Of a stretch of 64,000 nt of DNA, positions 1 through 9,227 are shown piece after piece. Position 1 is the stretch's first letter. Every line of letters starts with the position of its first letter. The DNA is from Blasia pusilla (Eukaryota > Marchantiophyta > Marchantiopsida > Blasiales): the NCBI GenBank assembly GCA_050084515.1, contig CM114272.1, positions 32,860,001 to 32,924,000 on the forward strand, given 5' to 3'. The position numbers and the translations under genes were made by a program. The notes under the pieces are model-generated. The model was given only the letters and a program-made list of their open reading frames with translations, was not told the origin of the DNA and searched no databases.

Positions 1-230
1 CGTACGCTTTACCCCAAAATGTCCCAACTCCTCATGGGCATGTCGCACAATGCGCTCTCTCTGAGCCAAATGCGGAAATACTCGTACTCTACCATCCTCC
101 CACACAAGGAGAATAGGTGTTCCCTCCAATCGATACCTCTTAGCACGTTGAAGAACACGGTCTTGCTCCTTGGCACTCACTATGTCTGGCACCCTATTGG
201 TCCGTAGGAACTCCAACACCAACACATCAT
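1..230 (-). pseudogene. Integrase N-terminal zinc-binding region (partial, runs off window)
   Basis: Minus-strand translation gives the spacer that links RNase H to integrase in Ty3/gypsy polyproteins (VLEFLRTNRVPDIVS, then DRVLQRAKRYRLEG and WEDGRVRVFPH), ending in the start of the HHCC zinc-binding domain (HEELGHFGVKRT). The DDE catalytic core would lie beyond base 1. The frame is open in this stretch. Integrase would insert the reverse-transcribed DNA into host chromosomes. Confidence 0.85.
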
Positions 231-1055
231 CATGAATATCACACTGATCCGTACCGCCATCTCCAACCTTAGGATGTGAAGGCTGGCCATCTACCCTATG
301 AGTAGAGTAAGATGTCATGTGGTCCTCCATACTAGAGTCCACCCCTAACCAACATAAAAAGGCAGATGCATGCCAACCTGGCACCATCTCCTCATCAACC
401 TCACCATGCCATCTAGCCCCAGTTGCATCCTCTTGGCTAGTACATGGGTTCCTACTCAACCCATCAGCATCAAGGTTGGAAACTCCAAGTCTATGTACCT
501 CCTGTAAGTCATACTCCTGTAAGATAAGAGCCCACCCTGCAAGCTTCCCTGTAAGCTTGTCAGACTCTATCAACCACTTAAGCGGTTGGTGATCAGTAAC
601 AAGGATAAACTGTGTGCCAAACGAGTAACACCTAAAGTGTGCTATAACCCACACTACTGCCAAGCACTCTCCCTCATATGAACTATAGCGCGACCCCGCT
701 GCATTATTCAAACGACTTGCATAGGCCACCACAAACTCCATGTGCTCATCATCATGTTGTGTCAACACCGCTCCAAGTCCCAACCTACTCCAATCACTGT
801 GTAACTGAAATGGGCGCCCTCTGATAGGTCTCCTCAAGATAGGCGCCATCACCAACTAGGCCTTGAGCTCCACAAAAGCTCTCTCTTGATCATCTCCCCA
901 GCGCCACTCCTCATAAGATTTCAACAATTGGTTTAAAGGCTTTGCCATTGCACTGAATCCCTTTACATACCTCCAATAATAGTTTGCCAATCCCATGAAT
1001 GCCCAAATTCTACTCACATCTATCGGACAAGGAATAAGTACAATAGCCTCCACCT
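231..1055 (-). pseudogene. Ty3/gypsy RNase H domain and RT-RNase H connection
   Basis: The stretch at 856-1053 reads as the connection after RT (MGLANYYWRYVKGFSAMAKPL). Below it the RNase H catalytic residues are visible on the minus strand: Asp in HSDWS (near 795), Glu in SSYEGECLAVVW (near 675) and Asp in LVTDHQPLKWL (near 590). This enzyme degrades the RNA strand of the RNA-DNA hybrid during reverse transcription. It directly follows RT and precedes integrase. A stop (TAG, read at about 857-860) separates the connection from the RNase H part, so it is probably inactive. Confidence 0.85.
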
Positions 1056-1062
1056 TTGCTTG

Positions 1063-1916
1063 CTAAACTCTCAAACCACCTGGATAGATCACATGACCCA
1101 AGTACTCAACATCCTCATGGAAGAACTTACACTTTCCTAGATGCAAACGTAGACCATGAGCTTTCAACCGCTCAAACACAATCTGCAAATGTATCTGATG
1201 CTCCTCCAGCATGTTACTGAACACCAAGATGTCATCAATGTAACATCGAACAAAATCCAACCCTGCTAGGATCCTGTCCATCACTCTCTGAAACTCGGCA
1301 GGTGCATTCTTCAACCCAAAGGGTAAGAATTTCCACTCGTATAAACAATCCTTGCCATGAGAGTTGACACCCCAAAATCCTGTCTTGGCCTTGTCACTCT
1401 CTCGAATCGGAAACTGATGGTATCCTGCCCGAAGATCCAAAGTACTAAAAATCTTTTCCTGTCCCACCACATCAAAGATCTCCTCAGGTGTAGGCATGGC
1501 ATACCTATTGGCCTTGGTCTGTCGATTGATAGGACGGTAATCTCCACACATCCGCCTATCCGTGTAGTTGCCATGCACATCCTTTTTAGCAGGCATGACA
1601 GTGGCTGATGCATACTCTCCATGCGAAAACTCCACTAGTCCAACCTCCAAAAGGTCCAACGTCCTACTATGAATCAGGTCCCTCTCCATATCACTATATC
1701 GGTAGGACGACGAAAGATTGGCGAATCAGTAGCCAAATCAATCCGTATACCGGGTCCAACCAAAGCACCTAACTCCTTCATGCTAAAGGCAAAACAACTC
1801 TTATAAGCACGTAGGAATTGTGTCAAGCATCGTTTCTCACCTCCCGTAAGCTTGGGCCCAAGTAATGGCTCCCAAGTCTCCTCCACTGACACACTATAGG
1901 GAGAGGATGACGCCAT
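1063..1916 (-). pseudogene. Reverse transcriptase of the methyltransferase-bearing gypsy element (copy 1)
   Basis: The minus strand holds a nearly complete RT: the N-terminal part (1674-1916) includes TDSPIFRRP, followed after a one-frame slip near 1,680-1,700 by MERDLIHSRT, MPAKKDVHGN, MCGDYRPINRQT, FSTLDLRAGYHQ (motif A with the first catalytic Asp), FLPFGLKNAPAEFQRVMD (motif B) and YIDDILVFS (motif C, catalytic Asp pair). All RT signature blocks are present, so catalytic residues are intact; only the frameshift and downstream stops break it. It copies the element's RNA into DNA. It lies directly downstream of the methyltransferase, with about 80 residues of linker. Confidence 0.95.
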
Positions 1917-1922
1917 TGGCTG

Positions 1923-3130
1923 CTATGAAACCCCCTCACAAGATGGTGCACCCTTACCTACACCATCATCTGAGCAAATAACTCTTCCACCAGCATGAGC
2001 AACCAACTCCACATGCCCAGTCATTACATCCCATTTACTCCAAGGATGCAAAATACTACTCTCCTCGCCCCCAACCGATGCCTCTATTGTCCCGGTAGCC
2101 ACCGAGCTCATCACAAGGGGTGGAAGACTCACAGACATAGGACTATGCTCGGCCATACCAAGACTCAAAATCCAGGTCAAACAATTCAGGTCCATGGCCT
2201 GACCCAAGACATGACGTCGTGAAGCCTCAGAAATGGAAGCAACCGCTATCACACCAATAGCAAATCCCATCGCACGCTCTCTCTCATCAGCGTTAGGCTC
2301 CACCAACTGTCGCACATGAGAATCCCATATAAGCCCGGGACCACCTGTAGGCATGTGACGAGGGAAAACTCACAAATGTGGGTAGTGCCATTCTAGGCTT
2401 GCCCACACGGTTCACCAGTGCCATGGGTGACCGATCAATAACCCTCACCACTTGAGAAAGTTGCCCAATATCCAAGATACTATCCATTGTAAGGCAAGGA
2501 TCCCGCTGCACTGCATCATATGCTCGACGTAGAACCTCCCTAGGCAACAAGTTTTCCCACCACAAGCGTGGACGATGTGCACGCGAGCCAACTCGCGCTG
2601 CATCCAACAACACCTCTGGTCCAATCCAAGACCGCACCTCATGAACACTCGCCATCATCCGGGTCTGAGTGTCACCCAACAATCGAACATTCTCTAGAAT
2701 GTAAGCTGGAGCACATGCCTGATGAACCTGAAGATGTCATAACACCTGTAACATCTCCCAAACAAATTGAGACCTAGGGTCGTGTGATCCCTCACCACGA
2801 CCAGCACATGTATGACCCTGACATGGCCATCCAACAATCACCAAATCCACAGGACCAACCCTCTCAAGATCTTGCCCTCCCAACAATGCAATGTGTGACA
2901 ACAAAGCACGCTGGTACCCATGAATAGCTGATGGCGGCAACAACTCAGGAAATCTCCGCATCAACTGACCAATTTGTCGAGATGAGACTCTCTGGGCCGT
3001 CTCATCTCGCTCCACATACACCTATCTCCGCACAAGAATACCGGCATGCAACACTGTAGCCAAACCAGTGCTAATCCCACCAAAGAGATCTAACACACAA
3101 ATGCCCTCCGGCAGATACTACCATACAATG
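1923..3130 (-). pseudogene. Retrotransposon-encoded cytosine-C5 DNA methyltransferase (copy 1)
   Basis: Minus-strand translation shows the ordered motifs of C5-cytosine methyltransferases. Motif I, the AdoMet-binding site, is VCLDLFGGISTGLA (about 3,068-3,110). Motif II is VYVERDE (near 3,005-3,025). Motif IV, with the catalytic Cys, is GWPCQGHTCAGRGEG (2,800-2,850). Motif VI is YILENVRLLG (2,680-2,715). The region like motif VIII is SRAHRPRLWWENLLP (2,550-2,600). Motif IX is VEPNADERERAMGF and motif X SRRHVLGQAMDL (2,190-2,320). The layout with SRAHRPR resembles the DNMT3/DRM group, while PCQG is as in DNMT1/CMT. Breaks are an in-frame TAG near 3,022, a TGA near 2,737 and a frameshift near 2,355. 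Its place between protease and RT, and the same order in a second copy, show it belongs to the retroelement. Expected role: methylating DNA, perhaps the element's own copies (inference). Confidence 0.9.
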
Positions 3131-3513
3131 GGTGTAGTATCCAAAGGGGATAACCCAACTGGACCAAAAGTAGGAGTCCGCCGTGGGGCCTCCTCTTCCT
3201 CGTGAGGTATAACAGCCTCACACCAAGCCTCTTGCACTAGGCAATCAGCCTCCTATCGTAGTGCACCTCATGAACTCCAAAGTGGCACATCCAACGATGA
3301 GGATACCACTGTTGCAAAACTAGGGACCTCCTCTACCTCCTCAGGCACAGAAGAATCCATAGCATAAAGGTTATCCTCCAAAATGTCTCCTGGCCAAGTG
3401 ACTACTCCACAAAAACCAGCCACAGATGCTAACACTGTTGGGGAAGACCCTCATAGTCGAGCCCCATAAATAAATCTCACAGGAACGTGGCTCATACATC
3501 CATCCCCGGACTG
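3131..3513 (-). pseudogene. Linker between protease and methyltransferase
   Basis: No recognised domain. The minus-strand translation, broken by stops, is similar in order and wording to the same place in copy 2 (57,060-57,480): for example PLDTTPIVW just before motif I occurs in both. This shows that the linker is a conserved part of the family and that the methyltransferase has an N-terminal extension. It has many acidic residues. Confidence 0.5.
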
Positions 3514-3858
3514 CTAACCAGGTCTATAAGATGCTATCTCAGTCCAGTAGTCCATCTGAAAACCCATCGGGTATAATACTGCTCCTCCAACTAGTACATA
3601 ATACGACTCAGCTGATGTGACCACTGTAGGTACTCCCAACCGCGAGCTATCAGTTGCATGATCTGGTCTCAACTGTATAGAGAACTTCTCCCGTGTCATG
3701 AATTGAGACCTATCATTGGCTCCTCCGAGTGATATTTGAATCTGGAATGGGCAAGGCTCAAGCTCTGATCTTCGAATACCCAAACCAATACATGCCGCCT
3801 TTCCCAACATCAAAGGTTGGGCACCAGAGTCTAACAAGACTCTATATGGTCTATACAC
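3514..3858 (-). pseudogene. Retropepsin-like aspartic protease
   Basis: An open frame of 114 codons contains the active-site signature of a retroviral-type aspartic protease, VLLDSGAQPLMLG, near its N-terminus, followed by a hydrophobic strand region and the C-terminal segment YYVLVGGAVLYPMGF. A single DSGA per polypeptide implies a homodimer. It would cut the Gag-Pol precursor. The same C-terminal segment recurs at 59,950-60,110 on the plus strand in a sister copy. It lies between gag and the methyltransferase. Confidence 0.8.
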
Positions 3859-3879
3859 TTGTCATGTAGGACTCACCAG

Positions 3880-5931
3880 TCAAAATATCCCACTCCGGTT
3901 GTCCAACATACATACACCACGTGGAAGCCTCTCACGATCAATGGCTGGCCGGGCTGGTAATGCATCCATCTTTGCCGCTGCTGCCTGCCAAGTAGCACTG
4001 GTACTCAATGCTACACCTGACATAGGGGGTCGCTCCACCGCAACATCCTCATCCACCTCGGCATGTGTAGCACTAACACTCCCACATTCACACAACGTGG
4101 CTGCTAGTTGAAATACAGGAGCTAAGTCAACTCCTAAAGCCATCTGCTCCGTGGCTGAAAAAAATGGGGATCCCAACACTGAAGTTGCCATCCGCAATAC
4201 TACACCGGATGCTGCATGCGTATCTACTACACACGATGTAGATGCCTCAGTCCCCATTGTAGGCTCAAAAGGTTGCGTAGGAACCATGGATGGAGTCCTT
4301 AGCACCTCCGACAACAAGAATAACTGGGGAAGCCTAGCATGCCTCCCAGCCTCACCCCTATGTGGGTCCAACTCCATAGTAGCACCACGTGGCTCTGACG
4401 CTCGAGTGGCTCCTCTTGTAACTGCAGTTGATGCCTCAACCTGTGCTGCACTCGCCATATAAGAGAAATCATCCCCTCCGTAAGAGATGGAAGCCCATCC
4501 TCCTGAACCTGCTCTATGCTAAATACCAGCCATAGTAGCCAACCTCGGCTCCAACTACTCAATCCTGGCAGCCATAGTTGACTCTATTGTAGTGGTAGGG
4601 GTAGCCACCGTAGGCTCTCCAACCACTAGGCCATCTCTACCACCCCTACCACCTCTACCGCCTCGGCCTCTCGGAGCTACTCCACCACGGCCGCGGCCTG
4701 ATCTCAACTGTGGATGAAGATCAAAGCAACGCTCTCGAGGATGACCTAGTCTCCCGCAATGATCACACTAAGTTGGGGCCAATTGAGGCCCATCCTCCAA
4801 AGTCCGTCTCCCATCCTCTTGGGGACAAAACCTCCTAACATGATCACCTCCACATGTCCAACATGACTGTCCTTGCTGTGGGGAAGCAAATGAAGGCAAT
4901 GGTCTCTGCGCAAGTCTCCCTCTAGGACCTGACTGAGGTCGTGTGTATCCCCCATGACTCCCATTACGACTACCACCACCACTACTACGAGACTGTGAGG
5001 TGGACTGCTGAACACGAGAAGTAGTAGTTGTATCCCTACTGAATGCGGATATCACCACTCTCTCCTCCACCATGTTTAGCTCAATCTTCTCAGATAGAGC
5101 AAACACATGGCGCAACTCTCTGTCCAAGATCCCATACCAAAACTGGACTGCCTGAGCCTCAGTCACTCCCTGGGTAACTGAAATCAAGCGTTGCATACGA
5201 GTGTATGCTTCACGAAGACTCTCACCAATCTTTCGCTCAAATTCCTGAAGACTCATCAACTTCTCTGTCTTCACTCCCTGATACTTCTTCTTCAACCTCT
5301 TGAAGAACTCTGCAACCGGGCTGAACGATGGTGGGGCACTAGTACCCCCACTGGTACCTCCATGGGTGCCTCCACTGGAACCCCCACTCCGGCTGGTACT
5401 CGTACCACTCAATGTTGGGTTGGCTGGCATAGTAGGAGTACTACTACCAATACCACCATGGATGATAGACACATAGCATGGAGACCAATATTGTCTCCAC
5501 GTCTCAATCTCATCAACATGGTCCTTCCTAAACTCATGGTAATCGTCCATGGGTGGTCCCTCCAAGTGCTGAAACAACCCCTTCCAAGCCAAGAAGGGTG
5601 TAAACAACGTGGCATTCCGCAACATCTGCATATCACACTACGTATCAAACTCCTGAATGAAGTCCTCCAACTCAATGGTGCCCACTGCGCTTGAGTATTG
5701 TCGTGGGCCCTTCATGGCCCCATATATCCCGTCCATGTCCCAAATCAATAGAGCTACAACACTCGATAACAATGTAGAAGACTCGGTGTTTGGAACACCC
5801 TCGTCCTCCTCTTCATCAACCGTCAGAAGTGGAAAAGGTGGCCGATACCTCAATCCCCTCCGTATTAAACCACCACTATCCGCACCACGGTCCCCAATGA
5901 GACTACCACACATCTCCATGATGACCAACAC
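3880..5931 (-). pseudogene. Gag polyprotein with two zinc knuckles (copy 1)
   Basis: The capsid-like region includes LFQHLEGPPMDDYHEF (about 5,530-5,590), a phrase shared with the plus-strand gag at 50,600-51,028. The helical segment LREAYTRMQRLISVTQG and the segment around QFWYGILDRELR resemble retrotransposon gag. A CCHC knuckle CWTCGGDHVRRFC (near 4,830-4,870) is followed, after a TAG stop at about 4,770, by a second one CDHCGRLGHPRERC (4,725-4,768). The C-terminal stretch to 3,880 is low-complexity linker. Gag would package the RNA. Stops at about 5,640 and 4,770 break the frame. Confidence 0.8.
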
Positions 5932-6060
5932 CGATGTCGCACCACCACCAAATCACCACCACTTAGTAAACAAGTGACGTCGATGTCGCTGTACTATTCT
6001 AGTTCTACTAGCTATGGGTGTAGGCAACCTAACCTGTCATCACCACAAGAAGCCTCCCAC

Positions 6061-8340
6061 GGTCTACTGGTCATCACTCCAGCCTCACTACCGGTAGCAC
6101 ACAGGAGTAAAACTACTCCGGAAATCAACGTCAACCCTAACAATGGGCGCGCAAGCAAGAAGCAACGATGGAGGGGATCCAAACATAGGAAGTCCAACGA
6201 CAACTCTCCAATCGCAAATGGAAATCAAGGTAACACAATCCACCAAACGTGGCGCCCCTTGAATCCACAAAACCCACCACAAAATTTAACACAACAGCTA
6301 CTCCGCCCGGGGTCGATGACGTGCTAGTCGAACTCAAAGCACTTGAAAATATCACCTGCATGGAGAGGCTATACCGTACTACCCGCTAGAGGTCCATCAA
6401 CCAAAAACCTGAGATGCATAAAGCGCCTAACACCTCTCCGAACAACACCAAATGAGCTACACCAGTGTGTACACTAGCATAGTTAAGAAGTCAGCAGTTA
6501 AGCGTCTTCCAGGCAGAATAGCCCAAAGATGGATGACCAGTTATGCAACACTCAACTCACAAATCCTGCAAAAACTGCCTCATGCCCAAACACTCAAGCT
6601 TGCTTGCTTGCTCCTTGCTCCTTGCATCGCCTCTCACGCCCACTCGCCCCAAGCTATCACGAGTTGCCTCGAAGCCTCAAAATGCTCGAGACATGCCCCG
6701 TTTGCCAAGCTTTGCCATGCTTCGCTATGGAGAGGGGCCCAACTAGAGTGCCCCCAATGGGATAGGCGTCTCCAAAACGGACGAATCACCAACCAACTAG
6801 CCCCTCCAATCTGCTCTCCACTATAGCCAGACCTTGAGCTAGTCCGCAAAATTTCGACAAACTAATTTCGAGCTAAAAATCAGACAAACTTGCTGTCCAT
6901 ACACCTCCAGAATCGCAAATCCGACTACGCTTCCGCCCATATTCATGCACACAGAAATCTGCAACGCTCCACACACTCAAGCAGAATGATTCGCCTGAGA
7001 TCACAATACAGGTAGCAACAGGAACCTCTCACCCGATCTAGATGAACTTCAAGAGAGCTTCCGCACTCCAAGCTCTCCACATTAGAAAATCGTCGAACAC
7101 AAACCAAAATCTTCAATCCTTGATAACTTCCAACTCCCTTAATGAAATCCGGCGATCTAAAGCGCAATGGAAAGCTCTCACCAAGGCGCTTCTTTCCCAA
7201 CCAACCAGGAACCAGAATCACACCTCCAACATAGGCCACAAGCCACGAACATTCACGATTAAGTACACAATTAGCCCTAACCAGTTCCTACTGATCCACG
7301 ATCGAAGCTACCATTGATCTACTCTAGTTCTTTGAGTGAAATCCGTAAAAGACCTACTATCATAAAACACGTATAGAATTACATACAATCTAGCCAAACC
7401 CACTCCACGATGGTCAAAGCTTGCAGGAACCACCATAGCCAAAAGCTCTACTCACTACCAAGGCTAACTCCCAACGCAACAGGCTCAACTCAAAGAACTA
7501 ATTGTTCTTTGAGTGCACTCCACACTATATCCTCCAACCTAAGAGCGGGCCCTACTGGAAAAGTCATCCTCAACGGAGTAAGCCCTAACCCTATGTATGA
7601 AATCCCATCTCTACCCAGACACTACGGCCCTACATAAGGTACGGCCTCTACTAGCACACTATACTCTACGACGTAATCCGTATGGTCATGACAGCTGCCA
7701 TACGATCTACATCTCATAAAGACCTATGTGTAGGAGTAGGAGGCATGACATGTCCACATTAGTATGTCCTGAGCACAAACTTGTATAGTTTTGTGGAACC
7801 TTGGATATATTGAAGGTTTCCAGAATGATGGAATACATATGAAATCGATGATTTATACTTTTTTGTAGAGGAAATTTCTAGGTACTCAAATGTGCTTGTC
7901 ATACTTTCCTAAAAATATATATTCATCATTTCCTCAAGACGGATTAGCTAGGCCTTCCCGTACTTCTCCCTCCATATCACTACTTTTTTTGGACATTGCA
8001 TCTTGGTGGCAATATAACATGCACAAGCATAAGTGTTCATACATGGAGATGGAGTGGTTAATGACCACTCATCTAGTTATTCATTCACATATGATTGAAC
8101 ACTATTGTCCATGTCGACTTTGTTTCAAGTTATTGATCCAACAAGTCGTTGAGTTGGTTTTTTAATGTTTTATTTTTGCATTCCTTGACTCCTTCCCTTC
8201 TTGGGATGATATTTCCTTTCTTTGTCCTCTTTGGAAGTTTTATAGAAAAGTGGATTATTACCGAACGCGGAGAGATGACCACTTGGTGTCATCACAAATA
8301 TACTGCAAATTTCATAGAGACAAATTGAAGTATTGAAGAA
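6061..8340. other. Region without a supported gene
   Basis: Upstream (minus-strand sense) of the gag of copy 1. It probably holds that element's leader and possibly its 5' LTR, but no matching second LTR is inside the window, so boundaries cannot be tested. A short perfect inverted repeat CTCAAAGAAC / GTTCTTTGAG sits at about 7,489-7,513. The short open frames here show no recognisable domain. Confidence 0.4.
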
Positions 8341-8351
8341 TACCTCTCTGA

Positions 8352-8935
8352 TGTAAGTATGCGGCCTGCACTAGTTATTCAATTTGTAAATATATTTTCA
8401 AAACTATTTTTTTTCATCATGCAATTCTTGCAATTCTTGCACAGACTTCCTGTCCGATCAAATCCTATAGATTTACGTGACTTCCAAAAATTGATGCGTG
8501 TGAACGCAAAACGAAAAAGGCGTGCACATCACAAGAAAATCCTAGCACAACAAACACAATTTGAAGATGAACTCCACCCCGATACATCTCCAACGTAAGT
8601 TCATTGCATTGAAAATCATTTAGAATGTCCAAATTCCCATCCTATATAATCTCTACTTCTAATTTTCTTTCCTCTTAACACCTTTTTGTTGTTTCAGACT
8701 TCCAATTCCATTGAATCTTGTTGATATACATGATTTTCAAAAGGTTCTCCGCAACGAAGCCCAAAAACGAAAACGTGCTATTTGCGCTGATAAAATGGAA
8801 ACTCTCAAAGAAATTATCGAGAGTATAGAAAAAGAAGGAAGGCGAATCATGTTCAAGTTACGCCTACGTTGGTGGTTGAGAGTATTCCAACTATTCCATA
8901 TAAGGAGGTTCCGACTATTGGTAGTCAATTCATAA
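8352..8935 (+). pseudogene. N-terminal exons of the Helitron gene, with repeated basic motif
   Basis: Two exons that begin identically after a splice acceptor (CAG then ACTTCC, at about 8,448 and 8,698) encode related basic segments: DLRDFQKLMRVNAKRKRRAH and IHDFQKVLRNEAQKRKRAIC. A donor-like GTAAGT follows the first near 8,596. Helitron proteins often start with runs of similar arginine-rich repeats, so I read these as duplicated N-terminal exons. It could also be a captured host fragment; no other domain is visible. Confidence 0.5.
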
Positions 8936-8996
8936 GGTATATATATAAATATTCATAAGTTAACTCACAATCTTTCTTTCTTTGATGGGTTCTGAG

Positions 8997-9031
8997 TTAT
9001 CCACATGTTATTCTTTATAACATGTGGATAA
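8997..9031. repeat. Perfect 15-bp inverted repeat, 5-base loop
   Basis: Arms TTATCCACATGTTAT (8,997-9,011) and ATAACATGTGGATAA (9,017-9,031) are exact reverse complements. It lies inside the Helitron between N-terminal exons. It may be a small foldback insertion or an internal structure; no function is evident. Confidence 0.7.
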
Positions 9032-9227
9032 TTTTAAAAGGCCTTCTAATGAGGGTGGAGTAATGCTAGGAGAAAGTCAAGAAGTCCATCTTCGATCGAC
9101 ATAGTGTATATGACCAAGACTTGAGTTGGTTGACATTGCATTGGAGGAAGTGCAAGAGAATACATCCACAATGGAGCCAACTACTTATATCACAACATGA
9201 GTTGAGTTACCAATTACTCTTCCTATT

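Larger units (their letters stand above)
1..6060 (-). mobile_element. Ty3/gypsy LTR retrotransposon carrying a DNA methyltransferase (copy 1, left part cut off)
   Basis: Read on the minus strand, the order is gag, aspartic protease, cytosine-C5 methyltransferase, reverse transcriptase, RNase H and the start of integrase, which runs off the window at base 1. RT-RNase H-integrase order is diagnostic of Ty3/gypsy. The reading frame is broken by several in-frame stops and at least two frameshifts, so this copy is a decayed relic. No 5' LTR could be fixed with confidence; a weak candidate lies between about 6,465 and 7,749 (minus-strand ends TGTCATGCC and GTACACA, followed by a TGG that could start a primer-binding site). 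The methyltransferase between protease and RT is the unusual part. Confidence 0.9.

Noticed and set aside
2293-3021. Methyltransferase as bacterial contamination or a restriction-modification gene
   Set aside because: It is flanked in frame order by retroelement protease and RT and recurs in two more copies in the same order, so it belongs to the retrotransposon.
6465-7749. 5' LTR of copy 1
   Set aside because: Terminal bases and a TGG fit weakly, but there is no second copy in the window and the ends are not similar to LTR types A, B or the nested one.
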